DNA of 64,000 nucleotides, taken from NCBI RefSeq assembly GCF_025380365.1, contig NZ_JAOCQF010000001.1:1538245-1602244 (forward strand), in the 5' to 3' direction. A model generated the notes under the pieces. It had not been told where the DNA came from, made no database searches, and worked only from the letters and a program-made list of their open reading frames with translations. Below are positions 1 to 9,127 of the stretch, piece after piece (position 1 is the first letter of the stretch; every line of letters starts with the position of its first letter). Source of the stretch: Albidovulum sediminis (GTDB lineage Bacteria > Pseudomonadota > Alphaproteobacteria > Rhodobacterales > Rhodobacteraceae). A program made the position numbers and the translations under genes.

Positions 1-1091
1 TGGCTGGCGCCCCCGGTCAGCACGACCTGCTGGCTTGGCAACTGGTCGAATCCCGCCGCGTCGAGGATGGCGCGGACCTCCTCGAGGATCTCCTCCACCC
101 GCGGGCGCATGATGCCGATCAGTTCGGTCCGGCTGACCCGGCGGCGGTCCTTTTCCCAGTCGCCGCTGTCGCCGCCGATCTCGATCATCTCGCGGTCGTC
201 CATCCCGGTCGCATGCACCCCGCCGTGGACGGTCTTGATCCGCTCGGCGATGGCGAAGGGCACCTGGAGGCCCTTGGCGATGTCGGAGGTGACGTGATCG
301 CCCCCCATTCGCACGCTTTCGGCAAAGATCATGTGCTTCTTGATGAAGATCGACAGGCCGGTGGCGCCGCCGCCCATGTCGATGCAGACCGCGCCCAGTT
401 CCTGTTCGTCCTCGACAAGGCTCGAAAGACCCGAGGCATAGGCCGACGACGCGATCCCGGCAAGCTCCAGGTCGCAGCGCTTGATGCAGTAAAGCAGGTT
501 CTGCACCGCGGCGGTGTCGATCGTCAGCAGGTGCATGTCGACGGCCAGCCGGTTGCCGACATGACCGCGCGGATCGCCGAAGCCGGTGCGGTGATCAACG
601 GCGAAGTTGACCGGGTGGGCGTGCACCACCTCGCGCCCGCCGCCGTAGTCCGGCACGTCGCAGGCGGCGAGCACGCGCGCCACGTCATGCTCGCTGACCT
701 GCCCTTCGGTCAGCTGGACCTCGCCGGCAAGCCCGTAGCTGCGCGGATGGGCGCCGGAGAAGCAGGCGATGACGTGGTCGACCCGGACCTGCGCCATCTT
801 CTGCGCCGCCTGCACCGCGGTGCGGATCGCGCGTTCGGTTTCCGCCATCGCGTCGATCTCGCCGAATCGCACCCCGCGCGAGCGTGTGGTCGCCGCGCCG
901 ATGACGCGGAACTGCGACTGCCCGGCGAGCGGGCCAAGACCGTCCTCGCGGTCCGGTTCCGGCCCGTCGAACTTCAGCACGAGGCAGGCGATCTTCGACG
1001 TTCCCACGTCGAGGATCGCGATCACGCCCCGCTGCATGGCGGCGCGGCGCATGTTCCGCATGGCCCGTTGCGACTGATAGAGGTCCGTCAT
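1..1091 (-). CDS. ftsA: Cell division protein FtsA (C-terminus cut by window edge)
   Basis: Actin-like ATPase that tethers FtsZ rings to the inner membrane and recruits later divisome proteins. About 363 residues are visible. The phosphate-1 motif reads AILDVGTSKIACLV near residues 25-38, and a second nucleotide-binding motif CIDMGGGATGLS follows around residue 225. A glycine-rich VVLTGGAS motif lies close to the window edge. The N-terminus has a basic, Arg-rich leader before the ATPase fold. The ATG overlaps the ftsQ stop as ATGA, so the two are translationally coupled in the order ddl-ftsQ-ftsA. The C-terminal membrane-targeting helix lies outside the window. ftsZ would be expected next, but that is inference. 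Confidence 0.95.
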   Translation of the reverse strand, partial: MTDLYQSQRAMRNMRRAAMQRGVIAILDVGTSKIACLVLKFDGPEPDREDGLGPLAGQSQFRVIGAATTRSRGVRFGEIDAMAETERAIRTAVQAAQKMAQVRVDHVIACFSGAHPRSYGLAGEVQLTEGQVSEHDVARVLAACDVPDYGGGREVVHAHPVNFAVDHRTGFGDPRGHVGNRLAVDMHLLTIDTAAVQNLLYCIKRCDLELAGIASSAYASGLSSLVEDEQELGAVCIDMGGGATGLSIFIKKHMIFAESVRMGGDHVTSDIAKGLQVPFAIAERIKTVHGGVHATGMDDREMIEIGGDSGDWEKDRRRVSRTELIGIMRPRVEEILEEVRAILDAAGFDQLPSQQVVLTGGAS

Positions 1092-1981
1092 TGCCCGCTC
1101 ACCTTCGTCTCGTCCAGAACCTCGCCCCGAAGCGTGGCCATCGCGGCCGCGCTCAACCGGATCGTGGGGCGGTAATCGTTGCGCAGATCAACCACGGCGA
1201 CATCGCGCGCGAGCAGGTCCTCGGCGCGGTCCAGTTCGATCACCCGGTTCAGTGCCGCGATCGCACCCGTCTCGGGCAGCAGGATCCGCTGGTCGCGGTC
1301 CAGCACCAGGTCCCAGCGCCGCTCACCCATCAGCACCAGACCCCGCAGCCGTGGCGCAAGCGGCCGCGCCGCCGCCAGCAGCGTCAGCGCTTCGGGCACG
1401 CGGTCCTCCGCCCCCTCGCCCGCGATGACGGCCAGGTCGGGCCGCGCCTCGCGCGCGGTCAGCGTGGCCACGCGGTGCCCCCTCGCGTCCAGCATCTCGA
1501 GCCGGCCCGAGGCGGTGCGCCACAGGATCGCCGGCTGGCGTTCGGTAACGTCGACCTGCAGCACCCCGCCGGGGCGGATGCGCAGGTCGACCGCCGCGAC
1601 GGCGTCGATCTGGGCGATGGCGGCGCGGAAGGTCTCGAGGTCGATGCGGAAGGACGAGGCCGGAAGCGCGACAGGCAGCATCGACCGGATGCCCTCCGCC
1701 ACCGGCTCGGACGCACCGTCGATGCGCATCAGGGTGACCATGAATTCCGGCCGTTCCTGCAACTCCCGCTTGATGTCCGCGATGCCGGAGACCAGATCGC
1801 CGCGGCGCCCGTCGTCCTTCAGGTAGAGTCCGACGGAAAGCGCCAGCGCCAGCGCCGGCAGGCCGACCCGGGTGAAGCGACGGACGAGCGGCGTCAGCCA
1901 GAGACGGTTCAGCCGGTAGGCCAGACGCGACGGCGCCGGATCCTGCCAGCCTTCGCCCCGCTCTCCCTTCAGCGCCCGCAT
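1088..1981 (-). CDS. ftsQ: Cell division protein FtsQ
   Basis: Bitopic divisome scaffold that links FtsA/FtsZ-side proteins to the septal peptidoglycan synthases. The predicted product is 297 residues: a basic cytoplasmic tail (1-38), one membrane segment around 39-54, then a POTRA-type domain (roughly 75-150) and the FtsQ beta domain. I chose the ATG at 1981, which gives the usual cytoplasmic tail. An in-frame extension further upstream would lie inside ddl and has unrelated composition. The start overlaps the end of ddl by 13 bases, and the stop overlaps the ftsA start by 4. Sequence conservation in FtsQ is low, so gene order carries much of the assignment. Confidence 0.93.
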   Translation of the reverse strand: MRALKGERGEGWQDPAPSRLAYRLNRLWLTPLVRRFTRVGLPALALALSVGLYLKDDGRRGDLVSGIADIKRELQERPEFMVTLMRIDGASEPVAEGIRSMLPVALPASSFRIDLETFRAAIAQIDAVAAVDLRIRPGGVLQVDVTERQPAILWRTASGRLEMLDARGHRVATLTAREARPDLAVIAGEGAEDRVPEALTLLAAARPLAPRLRGLVLMGERRWDLVLDRDQRILLPETGAIAALNRVIELDRAEDLLARDVAVVDLRNDYRPTIRLSAAAMATLRGEVLDETKVSGQ

Positions 1982-2892
1982 GACGCATCCTCCACGATCC
2001 AGCGGCAGAGGTCGGCAAAGCTCATCCCCTCGGCCGCCGCCTGTTCGGGGGCGAGCGAGGTGGGCGTCATGCCCGGCTGGGTGTTGGTCTCGAGGATGTA
2101 AAGCCCGCCGAGACCGCGGCTGTCGTCCCAGCGGAAGTCGGACCGGGAAAGCCCACTGCACCCCAGCGCGCGGTGGGCGCGCAGCGCGTAGTCGCGGCAG
2201 GCCGCCGTGATTTCGGCCGGAATCTCGGCCGGGCAGACGTGGCGCGACCCGCCGGGGGCATACTTGGCGTGGTAGTCGTACCAGCCCGCGGTGACGATCT
2301 CGGTCACGCAGAAGGCGCGGTCACCGAGGACCGCGCAGGTCAGCTCCCGCCCCGGAACATAGGTTTCCACCATCACCTCGTCCGGCATCTCGGGGCCAAG
2401 CTGCGGCGGCGTGTTGGCATTCGCCGGCACGATGTAGACGCCAACCGAAGACCCTTCGGCGTTCGGCTTGACGACATAGGGCGTCGCCATGACGTGGCGC
2501 GCCATCACCTCGGACCGGGGCGCGATCAGGCTTTCGACGACCGGCAGTCCGGCCGCGGCAAAGGCGGCCTTGGCGCGGGTCTTGTCCATGGCAAGCGCGG
2601 AGGCGAGAACGCCCGAGTGGGTATAGGCGAGCCCGAGCCATTCGAGCAGGCCCTGCACGCAGCCATCCTCTCCCCAGCGGCCATGCAGCGCGTTGAAGCA
2701 GACATCGGGGACGATCTCGGACAGGCGCGCGGCAAGGTCGCGGCCGGCATCGACCTCGACCACCTCGTAACCCGCCTCCCGCAGCGCGGCGGCGCATTCG
2801 CGCCCGCTGACAAGCGAAACCTCGCGCTCGGCCGAGCGCCCGCCCATCAGTACCGCAACCTTGGGGGCTGTCCTGCTCGACCTGCCCGCCAA
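1969..2892 (-). CDS. ddl: D-alanine--D-alanine ligase
   Basis: ATP-grasp enzyme joining two D-alanines to make the terminal dipeptide of the peptidoglycan stem peptide, in the cytoplasm. At 307 residues it matches the short DdlB type. Visible motifs are [16 protein letters not shown] near the N-terminus (substrate loop), [11 protein letters not shown], the ATP-grasp stretch [13 protein letters not shown] around residues 140-152, and ETNTQPGMT near the C-terminus (metal and phosphate binding). It lies between murB (61-base gap) and ftsQ (13-base overlap), the usual dcw-cluster setting. Only one ddl is seen here; whether the genome has another cannot be judged. Confidence 0.96.
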   Translation of the reverse strand: MAGRSSRTAPKVAVLMGGRSAEREVSLVSGRECAAALREAGYEVVEVDAGRDLAARLSEIVPDVCFNALHGRWGEDGCVQGLLEWLGLAYTHSGVLASALAMDKTRAKAAFAAAGLPVVESLIAPRSEVMARHVMATPYVVKPNAEGSSVGVYIVPANANTPPQLGPEMPDEVMVETYVPGRELTCAVLGDRAFCVTEIVTAGWYDYHAKYAPGGSRHVCPAEIPAEITAACRDYALRAHRALGCSGLSRSDFRWDDSRGLGGLYILETNTQPGMTPTSLAPEQAAAEGMSFADLCRWIVEDASCGR

Positions 2893-2953
2893 TTCCGCCT
2901 CTGCCCGGGGCTTTTGCGCCCCTGTTATCGGGCCTTTTCGGCCCTGATTTCGT

Positions 2954-3883
2954 TCACTTATCCGCCGCCGGTTCGCCGACGCGCATGATTTCCCACTCTA
3001 GCCTCAAACCGCTCTGTTGGAAAACCTTTTTTCTGACCTCCTCGCCCAATCCTTCCAGATCGGCGGCGGTGGCCCCGCCGGCGTTGATGAGGAAGTTCGA
3101 ATGCTTCACGCTCATCTCCGCGCCGCCGCGCCGCGCGCCGCGCATTCCCGCGTCGTCGATCAGCTTCCACGCCTTGAGGTCGTGCGTGTCGTCCGCCCGC
3201 CCGGTCGAGGAAAACCCGGCCGGATTGCGGAAGGTGGAGCCTGCCGAGCGCTCCTTCGTCGGCTGGCTCGCGTCGCGCCGCGCGATCTGGTCCTCCATCT
3301 TCGCGGCCAGCGCGGCAGGGTCGCCCGAGGGCCCCTCGAAGGTGGCGCCGGTGATGACCCAGCCTTCGGGCAGGTCGGTCTGGCGATAGCGGAAGTTCAG
3401 GTCGCGCGCCGTCAGCGTGACGCGGCGGCCGTCCCGCGCGATAGCGGTGGCAGAGACGAAATGATCTGCGACATAGGACCCGTAGCAGCCCGCGTTCATG
3501 CGGACCGCGCCGCCGATGGCGCCGGGAATGGTGCGCAGGAAGGTCAGGTCCACCCCCGCCTCCGCCGCGCGGCGCGCGACATGGGCGTCGAGCGCCGCCG
3601 CCCCGGCCGTCACCCGCCGCCCCTGAACCTCGATCGCGTTGAAGCCGCGCCCCAGCCGGACGACCACTGCCCGGATGCCGCCATCGCGCACGATCAGGTT
3701 CGACCCGACCCCCATCGGAAACACCGCCACCCGCGGGTCGAGGGCGGCCAGGAAGGCGGCCAGGTCCGCCTCGTCCGCCGGCTGGAACAGCCAGTCCGCC
3801 GGCCCGCCCACGCGCAGCCAGGTCAGATCGGCCAGCGGCCGGTCGGGCGTCAGTTGCCCGCGCACGGGCGGCATTGCGGTCAT
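2954..3883 (-). CDS. murB: UDP-N-acetylenolpyruvoylglucosamine reductase MurB
   Basis: FAD enzyme that reduces UDP-GlcNAc-enolpyruvate to UDP-MurNAc with NADPH. The predicted product is 309 residues. FAD-binding motifs are [11 protein letters not shown] near residue 25, [14 protein letters not shown] around 58-71, and the [17 protein letters not shown] stretch. The catalytic serine sits in the [12 protein letters not shown] motif, typical of the short type I/IIb-like MurB of alphaproteobacteria. I start at the ATG at 3883. A longer in-frame reading would run back across the hairpin terminator at 3906-3927 and add unconserved residues. That terminator separates murB from the small-peptide genes upstream, so murB probably has its own promoter or depends on read-through. 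Confidence 0.95.
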   Translation of the reverse strand: MTAMPPVRGQLTPDRPLADLTWLRVGGPADWLFQPADEADLAAFLAALDPRVAVFPMGVGSNLIVRDGGIRAVVVRLGRGFNAIEVQGRRVTAGAAALDAHVARRAAEAGVDLTFLRTIPGAIGGAVRMNAGCYGSYVADHFVSATAIARDGRRVTLTARDLNFRYRQTDLPEGWVITGATFEGPSGDPAALAAKMEDQIARRDASQPTKERSAGSTFRNPAGFSSTGRADDTHDLKAWKLIDDAGMRGARRGGAEMSVKHSNFLINAGGATAADLEGLGEEVRKKVFQQSGLRLEWEIMRVGEPAADK

Positions 3884-3905
3884 CGGGCAGGTTCCGAACA
3901 GACAA

Positions 3906-3927
3906 AAGGGGCCGTCGCCGGCCCCTT
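3906..3927 (-). terminator. Rho-independent terminator between small-peptide genes and murB
   Basis: A 9-bp stem with a 4-base loop: AAGGGGCCG at 3906-3914 pairs with CGGCCCCTT at 3919-3927. Read on the minus strand, the stem is followed by TTTTGT. It lies 50 bases after the last small-peptide stop and 22 bases before the murB start, so it should end transcripts of the small-peptide genes. This is a pattern call without an energy calculation. Confidence 0.75.
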
Positions 3928-3977
3928 GCCAGAAATCAGATCGGCAATCCGCACACAAGTGCGGGCATGCACGGAAA

Positions 3978-4205
3978 TCAGAAGGCGGTATCCACGATGG
4001 TGCTGCCACCGCCACCGCCCGACGACGAAGCCGCCGCGGCAATCAGCAGCAAGAGCAGCAGGGGAATGACGATCCCCGCGTTCGAAGAGCTTGCGGCCTC
4101 GACGACCGGCTCTTCCTCCATGATCGGCTCGGCCATGCCGCCCGCGAAGGCCGCCCCCGAAACCAGGACCAGCGCCGCGGCGCCGGCCAGAACTTTCGAC
4201 TTCAT
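3978..4205 (-). CDS. Small secreted/membrane peptide, tandem paralogue 4 of 4 (nearest murB)
   Basis: A 75-residue protein of unknown function. It has a clear Sec signal peptide ending AFA-GG, then an acidic segment ([14 protein letters not shown]), a hydrophobic run with six leucines in a row (about residues 44-60) and a Ser/Gly-rich tail ending in TIVDTAF. The start at 4205 is set by a good ribosome-binding site (GGAGG five bases upstream). An in-frame ATG a few codons earlier would overlap that site. It is the most distal of four tandem paralogues on this strand and is followed by a strong terminator. I recall similar tiny proteins in Rhodobacterales genomes, but no characterised role. Confidence 0.8.
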   Translation of the reverse strand: MKSKVLAGAAALVLVSGAAFAGGMAEPIMEEEPVVEAASSSNAGIVIPLLLLLLIAAAASSSGGGGGSTIVDTAF

Positions 4206-4241
4206 CTTTACCTCCAGCACAGGGTTGAGAACTGTCTTGCC

Positions 4242-4454
4242 TTAACGAACTTGCGCCGAACCGCCGCCCGAGGACGAAGCCGCCGCCGCGATCAGCAGCA
4301 GGAGCAGCAGGGGAATGACGATCCCCGCGTTCGACGAACTTGCGGCCTCGACGACCGGTTCCTCTTCCATGACCGGCTCGGCCATGCCGCCTGCATGACC
4401 CACACCCGACATCAGCATCAGGGCCGCAGCACCGGCCACCAGCTTCGACTTCAT
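4242..4454 (-). CDS. Small secreted/membrane peptide, tandem paralogue 3 of 4
   Basis: A 70-residue paralogue with the same plan: signal peptide (MKSKLVAGAAALMLMSGVGH then AGG), acidic [14 protein letters not shown] block, [16 protein letters not shown] hydrophobic run, Ala-rich stretch and a short SSSGGG tail. The start at 4454 is supported by GGGAG a few bases upstream. Its mature region is almost identical to paralogue 2, which implies recent duplication or gene conversion. The hydrophobic run could be a membrane anchor, giving a short acidic periplasmic segment between the cleaved signal and the anchor. Function unknown. Confidence 0.8.
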   Translation of the reverse strand: MKSKLVAGAAALMLMSGVGHAGGMAEPVMEEEPVVEAASSSNAGIVIPLLLLLLIAAAASSSGGGSAQVR

Positions 4455-4518
4455 TCCGATCTCCCGATCCAGACGGTTGCCGTCACGCCAAGGCCACGGG
4501 GCCACGGCACCCTTCCTC

Positions 4519-4734
4519 TCAGCCCGGCGTCTGCACAGGTCCGCCACCACCCGACGAAGCCGCCGCCGCGATCAGCAGCAAGAGCAGCAGGGGAATGACG
4601 ATCCCCGCGTTCGACGAACTTGCGGCCTCGACGACCGGTTCCTCTTCCATGACCGGCTCGGCCATGCCGCCTGCATGGCCCACACCCGACATCAGCATCA
4701 GGGCCGCAGCACTTCCTAGAAGTCTGGCTTTCAT
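4519..4734 (-). CDS. Small secreted/membrane peptide, tandem paralogue 2 of 4
   Basis: A 71-residue paralogue: MKARLLGSAAALMLMSGVGH signal peptide, [17 protein letters not shown] acidic block, an [15 protein letters not shown] membrane-like segment and a GGGG-PVQTPG tail. AGGAG upstream of 4734 marks the start. The central 45 residues match paralogue 3 nearly exactly, while the extreme N-terminal codons and tails differ. This is consistent with duplication followed by drift at the ends. No catalytic motif or cysteine is present. Function unknown. Confidence 0.8.
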   Translation of the reverse strand: MKARLLGSAAALMLMSGVGHAGGMAEPVMEEEPVVEAASSSNAGIVIPLLLLLLIAAAASSGGGGPVQTPG

Positions 4735-4769
4735 CAATCGCTCCTGTCCCAAAGCCCGGAAAGCGGATG

Positions 4770-4982
4770 CTATTCCGGGGAAATCCCGCTGCCGCCGCCC
4801 GAGGACGCCGCCGCAGCGACCAGAAGAAGCAGCAGCAGCGGAATGACGATCCCCGCGTTCGAGGCGCTTGCCGCCTCGACCACGGGCTCATCCTCCATGA
4901 TCGGCTCGGCCATGCCGCCCGCCAGACCCGGCCCCGCCGTCAGCGCAAAGATCGCCAGCGCCGCAACAATCTTACCCCGCAT
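4770..4982 (-). CDS. Small secreted/membrane peptide, tandem paralogue 1 of 4 (promoter-proximal)
   Basis: A 70-residue member and the most divergent of the four: signal peptide MRGKIVAALAIFALTAGPGLA, then [16 protein letters not shown], an [20 protein letters not shown] hydrophobic run and a GGGSGISPE tail. A GTG directly precedes the ATG at 4982. GGGGAG lies six bases from the ATG, which I prefer. It is first in the row of four, next to the inverted repeat at 5033-5057 that may control the set. Function unknown. Confidence 0.78.
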   Translation of the reverse strand: MRGKIVAALAIFALTAGPGLAGGMAEPIMEDEPVVEAASASNAGIVIPLLLLLLVAAAASSGGGSGISPE

Positions 4983-5032
4983 CACGTTCTCCCCTGTCCC
5001 CGAATGGGCAAATACAACGTAAGGCTGCGTCC

Positions 5033-5057
5033 ATCACGAGATTGTGTCAATCGTGAT
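5033..5057 (-). promoter_or_regulatory. Inverted repeat around a TTGACA box upstream of the small-peptide genes
   Basis: ATCACGA (5033-5039) and TCGTGAT (5051-5057) form a 7-bp inverted repeat with an 11-base spacer. On the minus strand, TTGACA (5050-5045) lies at its centre, as a -35 box covered by an operator would. I could not find a convincing -10 hexamer at 17 bases; the nearest AT-rich hexamer is about 23 bases on. The promoter reading is therefore tentative. Confidence 0.4.
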
Positions 5058-5095
5058 GATGCGGGGAGGCGCTTTTTGCAGGCAGATGATGCGCG

Positions 5096-5112
5096 TTTGT
5101 CCCCGGGACAAA
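5096..5112. promoter_or_regulatory. Perfect 8-bp palindrome between murC and the small-peptide genes
   Basis: TTTGTCCC-C-GGGACAAA is a perfect palindrome with a single central base. It sits 116 bases past the murC stop and 114 bases before the first small-peptide start. It could be a protein-binding site or a short hairpin. No T-run follows, so I do not call it a terminator. Confidence 0.4.
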
Positions 5113-5227
5113 GGGCGCGACCATGCGATCGGCGTTCGGGACGGCACGGCGGGCCGCCGGCCGCGCCAGTTTGCCGCCCTTGCGGCGGCGCGTCCCCGGC
5201 GAGGGGAACGCGACGGGAATCGGCGCC

Positions 5228-6634
5228 TCAGCCGTTCAGGCGGCCGGGCAAGGCATTTGCCCAGGCGCTGATCGTGCCCGCGCCCAGACAGACGACCATG
5301 TCGCCCGGGCGGGCCTGCTCGCGCACCAGGCGTTCGAGGTCCGCCTCGTCCATGATGGCGCGGGCGTGGCGGTGGCCGTGGGCGATCAGCCCGGCCACCA
5401 GGTCGTCGCGCGAGGCGCCGGGGATCGGGTCCTCTCCGGCGGCGTAGACTTCGGCGATGGCGACCACGTCGGCCTCGTTGAAGCAGGTGCAGAAATCCTC
5501 GAACAGGCTCGACAGCCGGGTGTAGCGGTGCGGCTGATGGACGGCGATGACGCGGCCCTTCGTCGCCTGCCGCGCGGCCCGGAGCACAGCAGCGATTTCC
5601 ACCGGGTGATGGCCGTAGTCGTCGATGATGGTGACGCCGCCCACCTCGCCCACCTTGGTGAAGCGGCGGTTGACGCCGCCGAAGGCCGCCAGCGCCTCGC
5701 GTATCTCGTCCTTCTTCATGCCGAGGTGCCGTGCGACCGCGATCGCGGCCAGCGCGTTCGAGACGTTGTGGTCGCCCGGCATCGGCAGGGTGCAGCCTTC
5801 GATGTGCGAATCCGCGCCTTCGCCCTGAAGCAGCACATCGAAGAGCGACTTGCCGTCCTTGAAGGTCAGGTTCACGGCACGCACATCGGCCTGCGCGTTG
5901 AAGCCGAAGGTGACGATGCGGCGGTCGGTGACCCGGCCCACCAGCGCCTGCACCTCGGGGTGATCGGTGCAGCAGACCGCGAGCCCGTAGAAGGGAATGT
6001 TGGAGACGAAGTCGTAGAAGCCCTTTCGCAGCGCCTCGATCGTGCCCCAGTGTTCCATGTGCTCGGGGTCGATGTTGGTGACGATCGCGATGGTGGCGGG
6101 CAGGCGGTTGAAGCTGCCGTCGCTTTCGTCGGCCTCGACCACCATCCATTCGCCCGCCCCCGCCCGCGCGTTCGAGCCGTAGGCGTGGATGATGCCGCCG
6201 TTGATCACGGTCGGGTCGAAGCCGCCCTTGTCCAGCAGCGTGGCGACCATCGTCGTCGTCGTGGTCTTGCCGTGCGTCCCGGCGATGGCGACGTTCGACT
6301 TGAGCCGCATGAGTTCGGCCAGCATCTCGGCCCGGCGCACGACGGGCAGGCCGCGGCGGCGCGCCTCCTCAAGCTCGGGATTGCCCTTGCGGATCGCCGA
6401 GGAGATCACGACCACGGCCGCCTCGCCGACGTTCTCGGCCCGCTGGCCCTCGAAGACCACGGCGCCGAGCGAGGCGAGCCGCTCGGTGATCTTCGAGGCC
6501 TTCGCATCCGACCCCTGCACCCGGTAGCCCAGCGTCATCAGCACCTCGGCGATACCCGACATGCCAATGCCGCCGATGCCGACGAAATGGATGGGGCCAA
6601 GCTCTCCGGGAAGTTTCGTCGCTGCTGCGCTCAT
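5228..6634 (-). CDS. murC: UDP-N-acetylmuramate--L-alanine ligase MurC
   Basis: Mur ligase adding the first stem-peptide residue (L-Ala) to UDP-MurNAc with ATP. At 468 residues it is the normal length. The N-terminal nucleotide-sugar fold begins [12 protein letters not shown] (16-27). The ATP P-loop is GTHGKTTTT at 119-127, and the central motif [10 protein letters not shown] and [10 protein letters not shown] follow. Later, a [11 protein letters not shown] motif marks the start of the C-terminal domain region. The ATG overlaps the murG stop by four bases, so it is last of the ftsW-murG-murC run. Downstream lie the small-peptide genes rather than murB directly. Confidence 0.97.
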   Translation of the reverse strand: MSAAATKLPGELGPIHFVGIGGIGMSGIAEVLMTLGYRVQGSDAKASKITERLASLGAVVFEGQRAENVGEAAVVVISSAIRKGNPELEEARRRGLPVVRRAEMLAELMRLKSNVAIAGTHGKTTTTTMVATLLDKGGFDPTVINGGIIHAYGSNARAGAGEWMVVEADESDGSFNRLPATIAIVTNIDPEHMEHWGTIEALRKGFYDFVSNIPFYGLAVCCTDHPEVQALVGRVTDRRIVTFGFNAQADVRAVNLTFKDGKSLFDVLLQGEGADSHIEGCTLPMPGDHNVSNALAAIAVARHLGMKKDEIREALAAFGGVNRRFTKVGEVGGVTIIDDYGHHPVEIAAVLRAARQATKGRVIAVHQPHRYTRLSSLFEDFCTCFNEADVVAIAEVYAAGEDPIPGASRDDLVAGLIAHGHRHARAIMDEADLERLVREQARPGDMVVCLGAGTISAWANALPGRLNG

Positions 6635-7725
6635 CTCGCTTCTTTCGCTGCCAGGGACTCGACCATCGCGGCAAGGCGCCCGGTCGCGTCCGGGATGCCG
6701 TAGGCGAGCGCCGCATGGGCCATCTTCACCGCGGCATCGGGGTGTTCGAGGATCGCGGCGACATGGCCGGAAAGCGTGGCCGCGTCAAGCCGGCTTTCGG
6801 GGATCAGCACCGCGGCGTCGGCGGCGGCAAGGCCATGCGCGTTGGCGCTCTGATGATCGCCCGCGGCGGCGGCGAAGGGAACGAGGATGGAAGGGCGGCC
6901 GATCACCGTGATGTCGGCGACCGAGGACGCCCCCGCGCGCGAGATGACCAGTTGCGCCTCGCACAGGCGGCGGGGCACGTCGGCGAAGAATGGCGCCACC
7001 TCGGCCTTGATCCCGGCCGCGGCATAGGCGGCCTCGACGCGGTCGCGGTCCTCGGGACGGGCCTGGTGGGCGACGCGCAGAAGCCCGCGCAGGCCCTCGG
7101 GCAGCGCGCCAAGGGCGACGGGCACGACATCGGACAGGATGCGCGCGCCCTGGCTGCCGCCGATCACCAGAAGGCTGAGCGGATAGTCCCCCGGCGGAAT
7201 GTAGGGCGACCCCGCGCGGTCCAGCACCGCGGCGCGGACGGGGTTGCCGGTATGGCTGGCATCGACGCCCTCGGGAAGCTGGGTGGGCCAGGTGCCGCAG
7301 GCGATCCGGTGGACCCGGCGCGCGAAGATCCGGTTCACGCGGCCGAGGACGCCGTTCTGTTCATGGATCATCCGCGGCAGGCGCAGGATCGTCGCCGCGG
7401 CCAGCGCGGGAATGGTCGGATAGCCGCCGAAGCCGACGACGACGGCGGGCCGGTCACGGCGGAGCGCCCAGAGCGCCGAAAGCACGCCGCCCGCGATGCG
7501 GAACGGCGCGATGAGCTTGGCCGCCACGCCGCCCCTCGCGAAGGTGGCGGAGGCGACCGTCTCGATCTCCACGTCCTTCGGGAACCCGCCGACATAGCGC
7601 GCGCCGCGCTCGTCGGTGGAAAGCTTTACCCGCCAGCCCTGCGCCAGCATCGCCTCGGCCAGGGCCTGGGCCGGAAACATGTGCCCGCCGGTGCCCCCGG
7701 CAGCGATCAGCAGCAAGCGCGCCAT
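6631..7725 (-). CDS. murG: UDP-GlcNAc:undecaprenyl-PP-MurNAc-pentapeptide GlcNAc transferase MurG
   Basis: GT28 glycosyltransferase making lipid II from lipid I on the inner face of the cytoplasmic membrane. The predicted product is 364 residues. The first glycine loop is [12 protein letters not shown] (residues 8-19), followed by HEQNGVLGR and the second donor-binding loop GGSQGAR. The C-terminal RAGASS and the DHQSANAH motif complete the family signature. The start at 7725 shares one base with the ftsW stop (TGATG), giving tight coupling. An open reading frame continues far upstream of this start but only through ftsW in another frame. Confidence 0.96.
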   Translation of the reverse strand: MARLLLIAAGGTGGHMFPAQALAEAMLAQGWRVKLSTDERGARYVGGFPKDVEIETVASATFARGGVAAKLIAPFRIAGGVLSALWALRRDRPAVVVGFGGYPTIPALAAATILRLPRMIHEQNGVLGRVNRIFARRVHRIACGTWPTQLPEGVDASHTGNPVRAAVLDRAGSPYIPPGDYPLSLLVIGGSQGARILSDVVPVALGALPEGLRGLLRVAHQARPEDRDRVEAAYAAAGIKAEVAPFFADVPRRLCEAQLVISRAGASSVADITVIGRPSILVPFAAAAGDHQSANAHGLAAADAAVLIPESRLDAATLSGHVAAILEHPDAAVKMAHAALAYGIPDATGRLAAMVESLAAKEAR

Positions 7726-8891
7726 CAGCGCCCCCGCCGGCCGATGATGTCGCCCATCCGGCCCTGCGGCCGCGCGCGGGTGAAGGCCAGGAGCATCCCC
7801 ACCGCGATGCCGCTGGCGATGACCGAGGAGCCGCCGTAGCTGACGAAGGGCAGCGTCATGCCCTTGGCCGGCAGCAGCCGCACCGCGACGCCCATGTTGA
7901 TCAGCGCCTGCACCCCGAAGGCGCAGGCCAGGCCGGTGCCGGCGATGCGGATGAAGGGATCGCGTTCCCTCATCAGCCGGAAGAGCGAGCGCACGGTGAC
8001 GAAGGCATAAAGCGCGATGATCGCCAGAACCATGATCAGGCCGTATTCCTCGGCCGCGACGGCGATGATGAAGTCGGTATGCGCGTCGGGCAGCGACCAC
8101 TTTACCGTCCCCTCGCCCACGCCGACGCCGAAGATGCCGCCTTCCTGGATCGCGTTCGTGGCATAGCCGATCTGCGTGCGCGGGTCTATTTCCGATGACA
8201 GGAACCCGTCGATCCGGCGGGCGAAATGCTCCGACCCGTTGTAGGCGGCGAGGCCGCCCGCGACGACCATGCCGGCCACCACCGTCAGCAGGAGGAAGGG
8301 CGCGCCGCCGACGAAATACATCACCCCCCAGGCGAAGAGGACAAGGCAGGCCTGCCCGAAGTCCGGCTGCAGCGCGAGGAAGAGGACGATGACGAGCGTC
8401 AGCACGAAGGAATAGAGCCGCCCCGGCGGGCCGTTGATTTCCTGCGCCGCCGCCATCAGCCAGGCGGTCAGGACGACATAGCCGGGCTTGAGGAACTCCG
8501 AGGGCTGGAACGAGGCGAAACCGAGCGAATACCAGCGCACCGCGCCCTTGCCGAAATCGGTGCCGAAGAGCGGCAGGAAGACGAGCGCGGCGAAGGCGAC
8601 CAGAAAACCGAGGACACCCAGCCGCCGCACCATGTCGGGCGACAACATCGAGGTGACGGTCATCGCCACGATGGCCATGATCCCGAAGGCCGCCTGCCGG
8701 GTGACGTAGTAGAACGGGTTCAGGCCGTTCTTCTCCGCCAGCGGCACCGAGGCCGCCAGCCCGAGTAGAAGACCAAGGCCGAAAAGCGCGATCACCGCAC
8801 CCAGCGCCCAACGGTCGATCGTGCGCCACCAGCGTGGAAGAATGGGCTCACCCGCGCGCGCGGGGATGGAGCCAAAGACCATCTCAGTCAT
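7725..8891 (-). CDS. ftsW: Septal peptidoglycan glycosyltransferase FtsW (SEDS family)
   Basis: Polytopic membrane enzyme that polymerises lipid II at the septum together with its partner PBP3. At 388 residues with about ten hydrophobic segments it fits the SEDS family. Conserved stretches include [25 protein letters not shown] (with the catalytic Asp of the loop), [18 protein letters not shown] and [15 protein letters not shown]. It is the first gene of the ftsW-murG-murC run; the rpoH terminator at 9058-9082 lies upstream. Its promoter is therefore probably in 8892-9057, although I see no strong consensus boxes there. Confidence 0.95.
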   Translation of the reverse strand: MTEMVFGSIPARAGEPILPRWWRTIDRWALGAVIALFGLGLLLGLAASVPLAEKNGLNPFYYVTRQAAFGIMAIVAMTVTSMLSPDMVRRLGVLGFLVAFAALVFLPLFGTDFGKGAVRWYSLGFASFQPSEFLKPGYVVLTAWLMAAAQEINGPPGRLYSFVLTLVIVLFLALQPDFGQACLVLFAWGVMYFVGGAPFLLLTVVAGMVVAGGLAAYNGSEHFARRIDGFLSSEIDPRTQIGYATNAIQEGGIFGVGVGEGTVKWSLPDAHTDFIIAVAAEEYGLIMVLAIIALYAFVTVRSLFRLMRERDPFIRIAGTGLACAFGVQALINMGVAVRLLPAKGMTLPFVSYGGSSVIASGIAVGMLLAFTRARPQGRMGDIIGRRGR

Positions 8892-9057
8892 GGGATACCG
8901 CCGTCACTGCCTCTGTCCGCCCGTTTTCCGGGTCTGTGGCAAAGTCTAGCGAAGTGTCGGTGGAAACGCCAGAAAAGTCTTTCCCCGGCAAAGCGGGAAA
9001 CGCGGCGCCGGCGGGCATCCGCGCGCAGGCCGGCGCGGGGTGGCGGGGAAATGGAAA

Positions 9058-9082
9058 GGCCGCCGGCAGGGAACCGGCGGCC
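9058..9082 (-). terminator. rpoH terminator
   Basis: A 9-bp perfect stem, GGCCGCCGG at 9058-9066 and CCGGCGGCC at 9074-9082, with a 7-base loop. It is followed on the minus strand by TTTCC. It starts 46 bases past the rpoH stop and isolates rpoH from ftsW. The T-run is short, so efficiency is uncertain. Confidence 0.65.
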
Positions 9083-9127
9083 ATGTATGGAAAGGGCGTG
9101 ACTGGGGCGTTTACGGGGGGGGGCGGA

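Noticed and set aside
8884-9084. Small minus-strand reading frame between ftsW and rpoH
   Set aside because: Overlaps the ftsW start and the rpoH terminator, no ribosome-binding site, no homology recognised.
9108-9124. G-rich run near the rpoH terminator
   Set aside because: A single run of nine G after rpoH. One run alone does not make a quadruplex or other feature.
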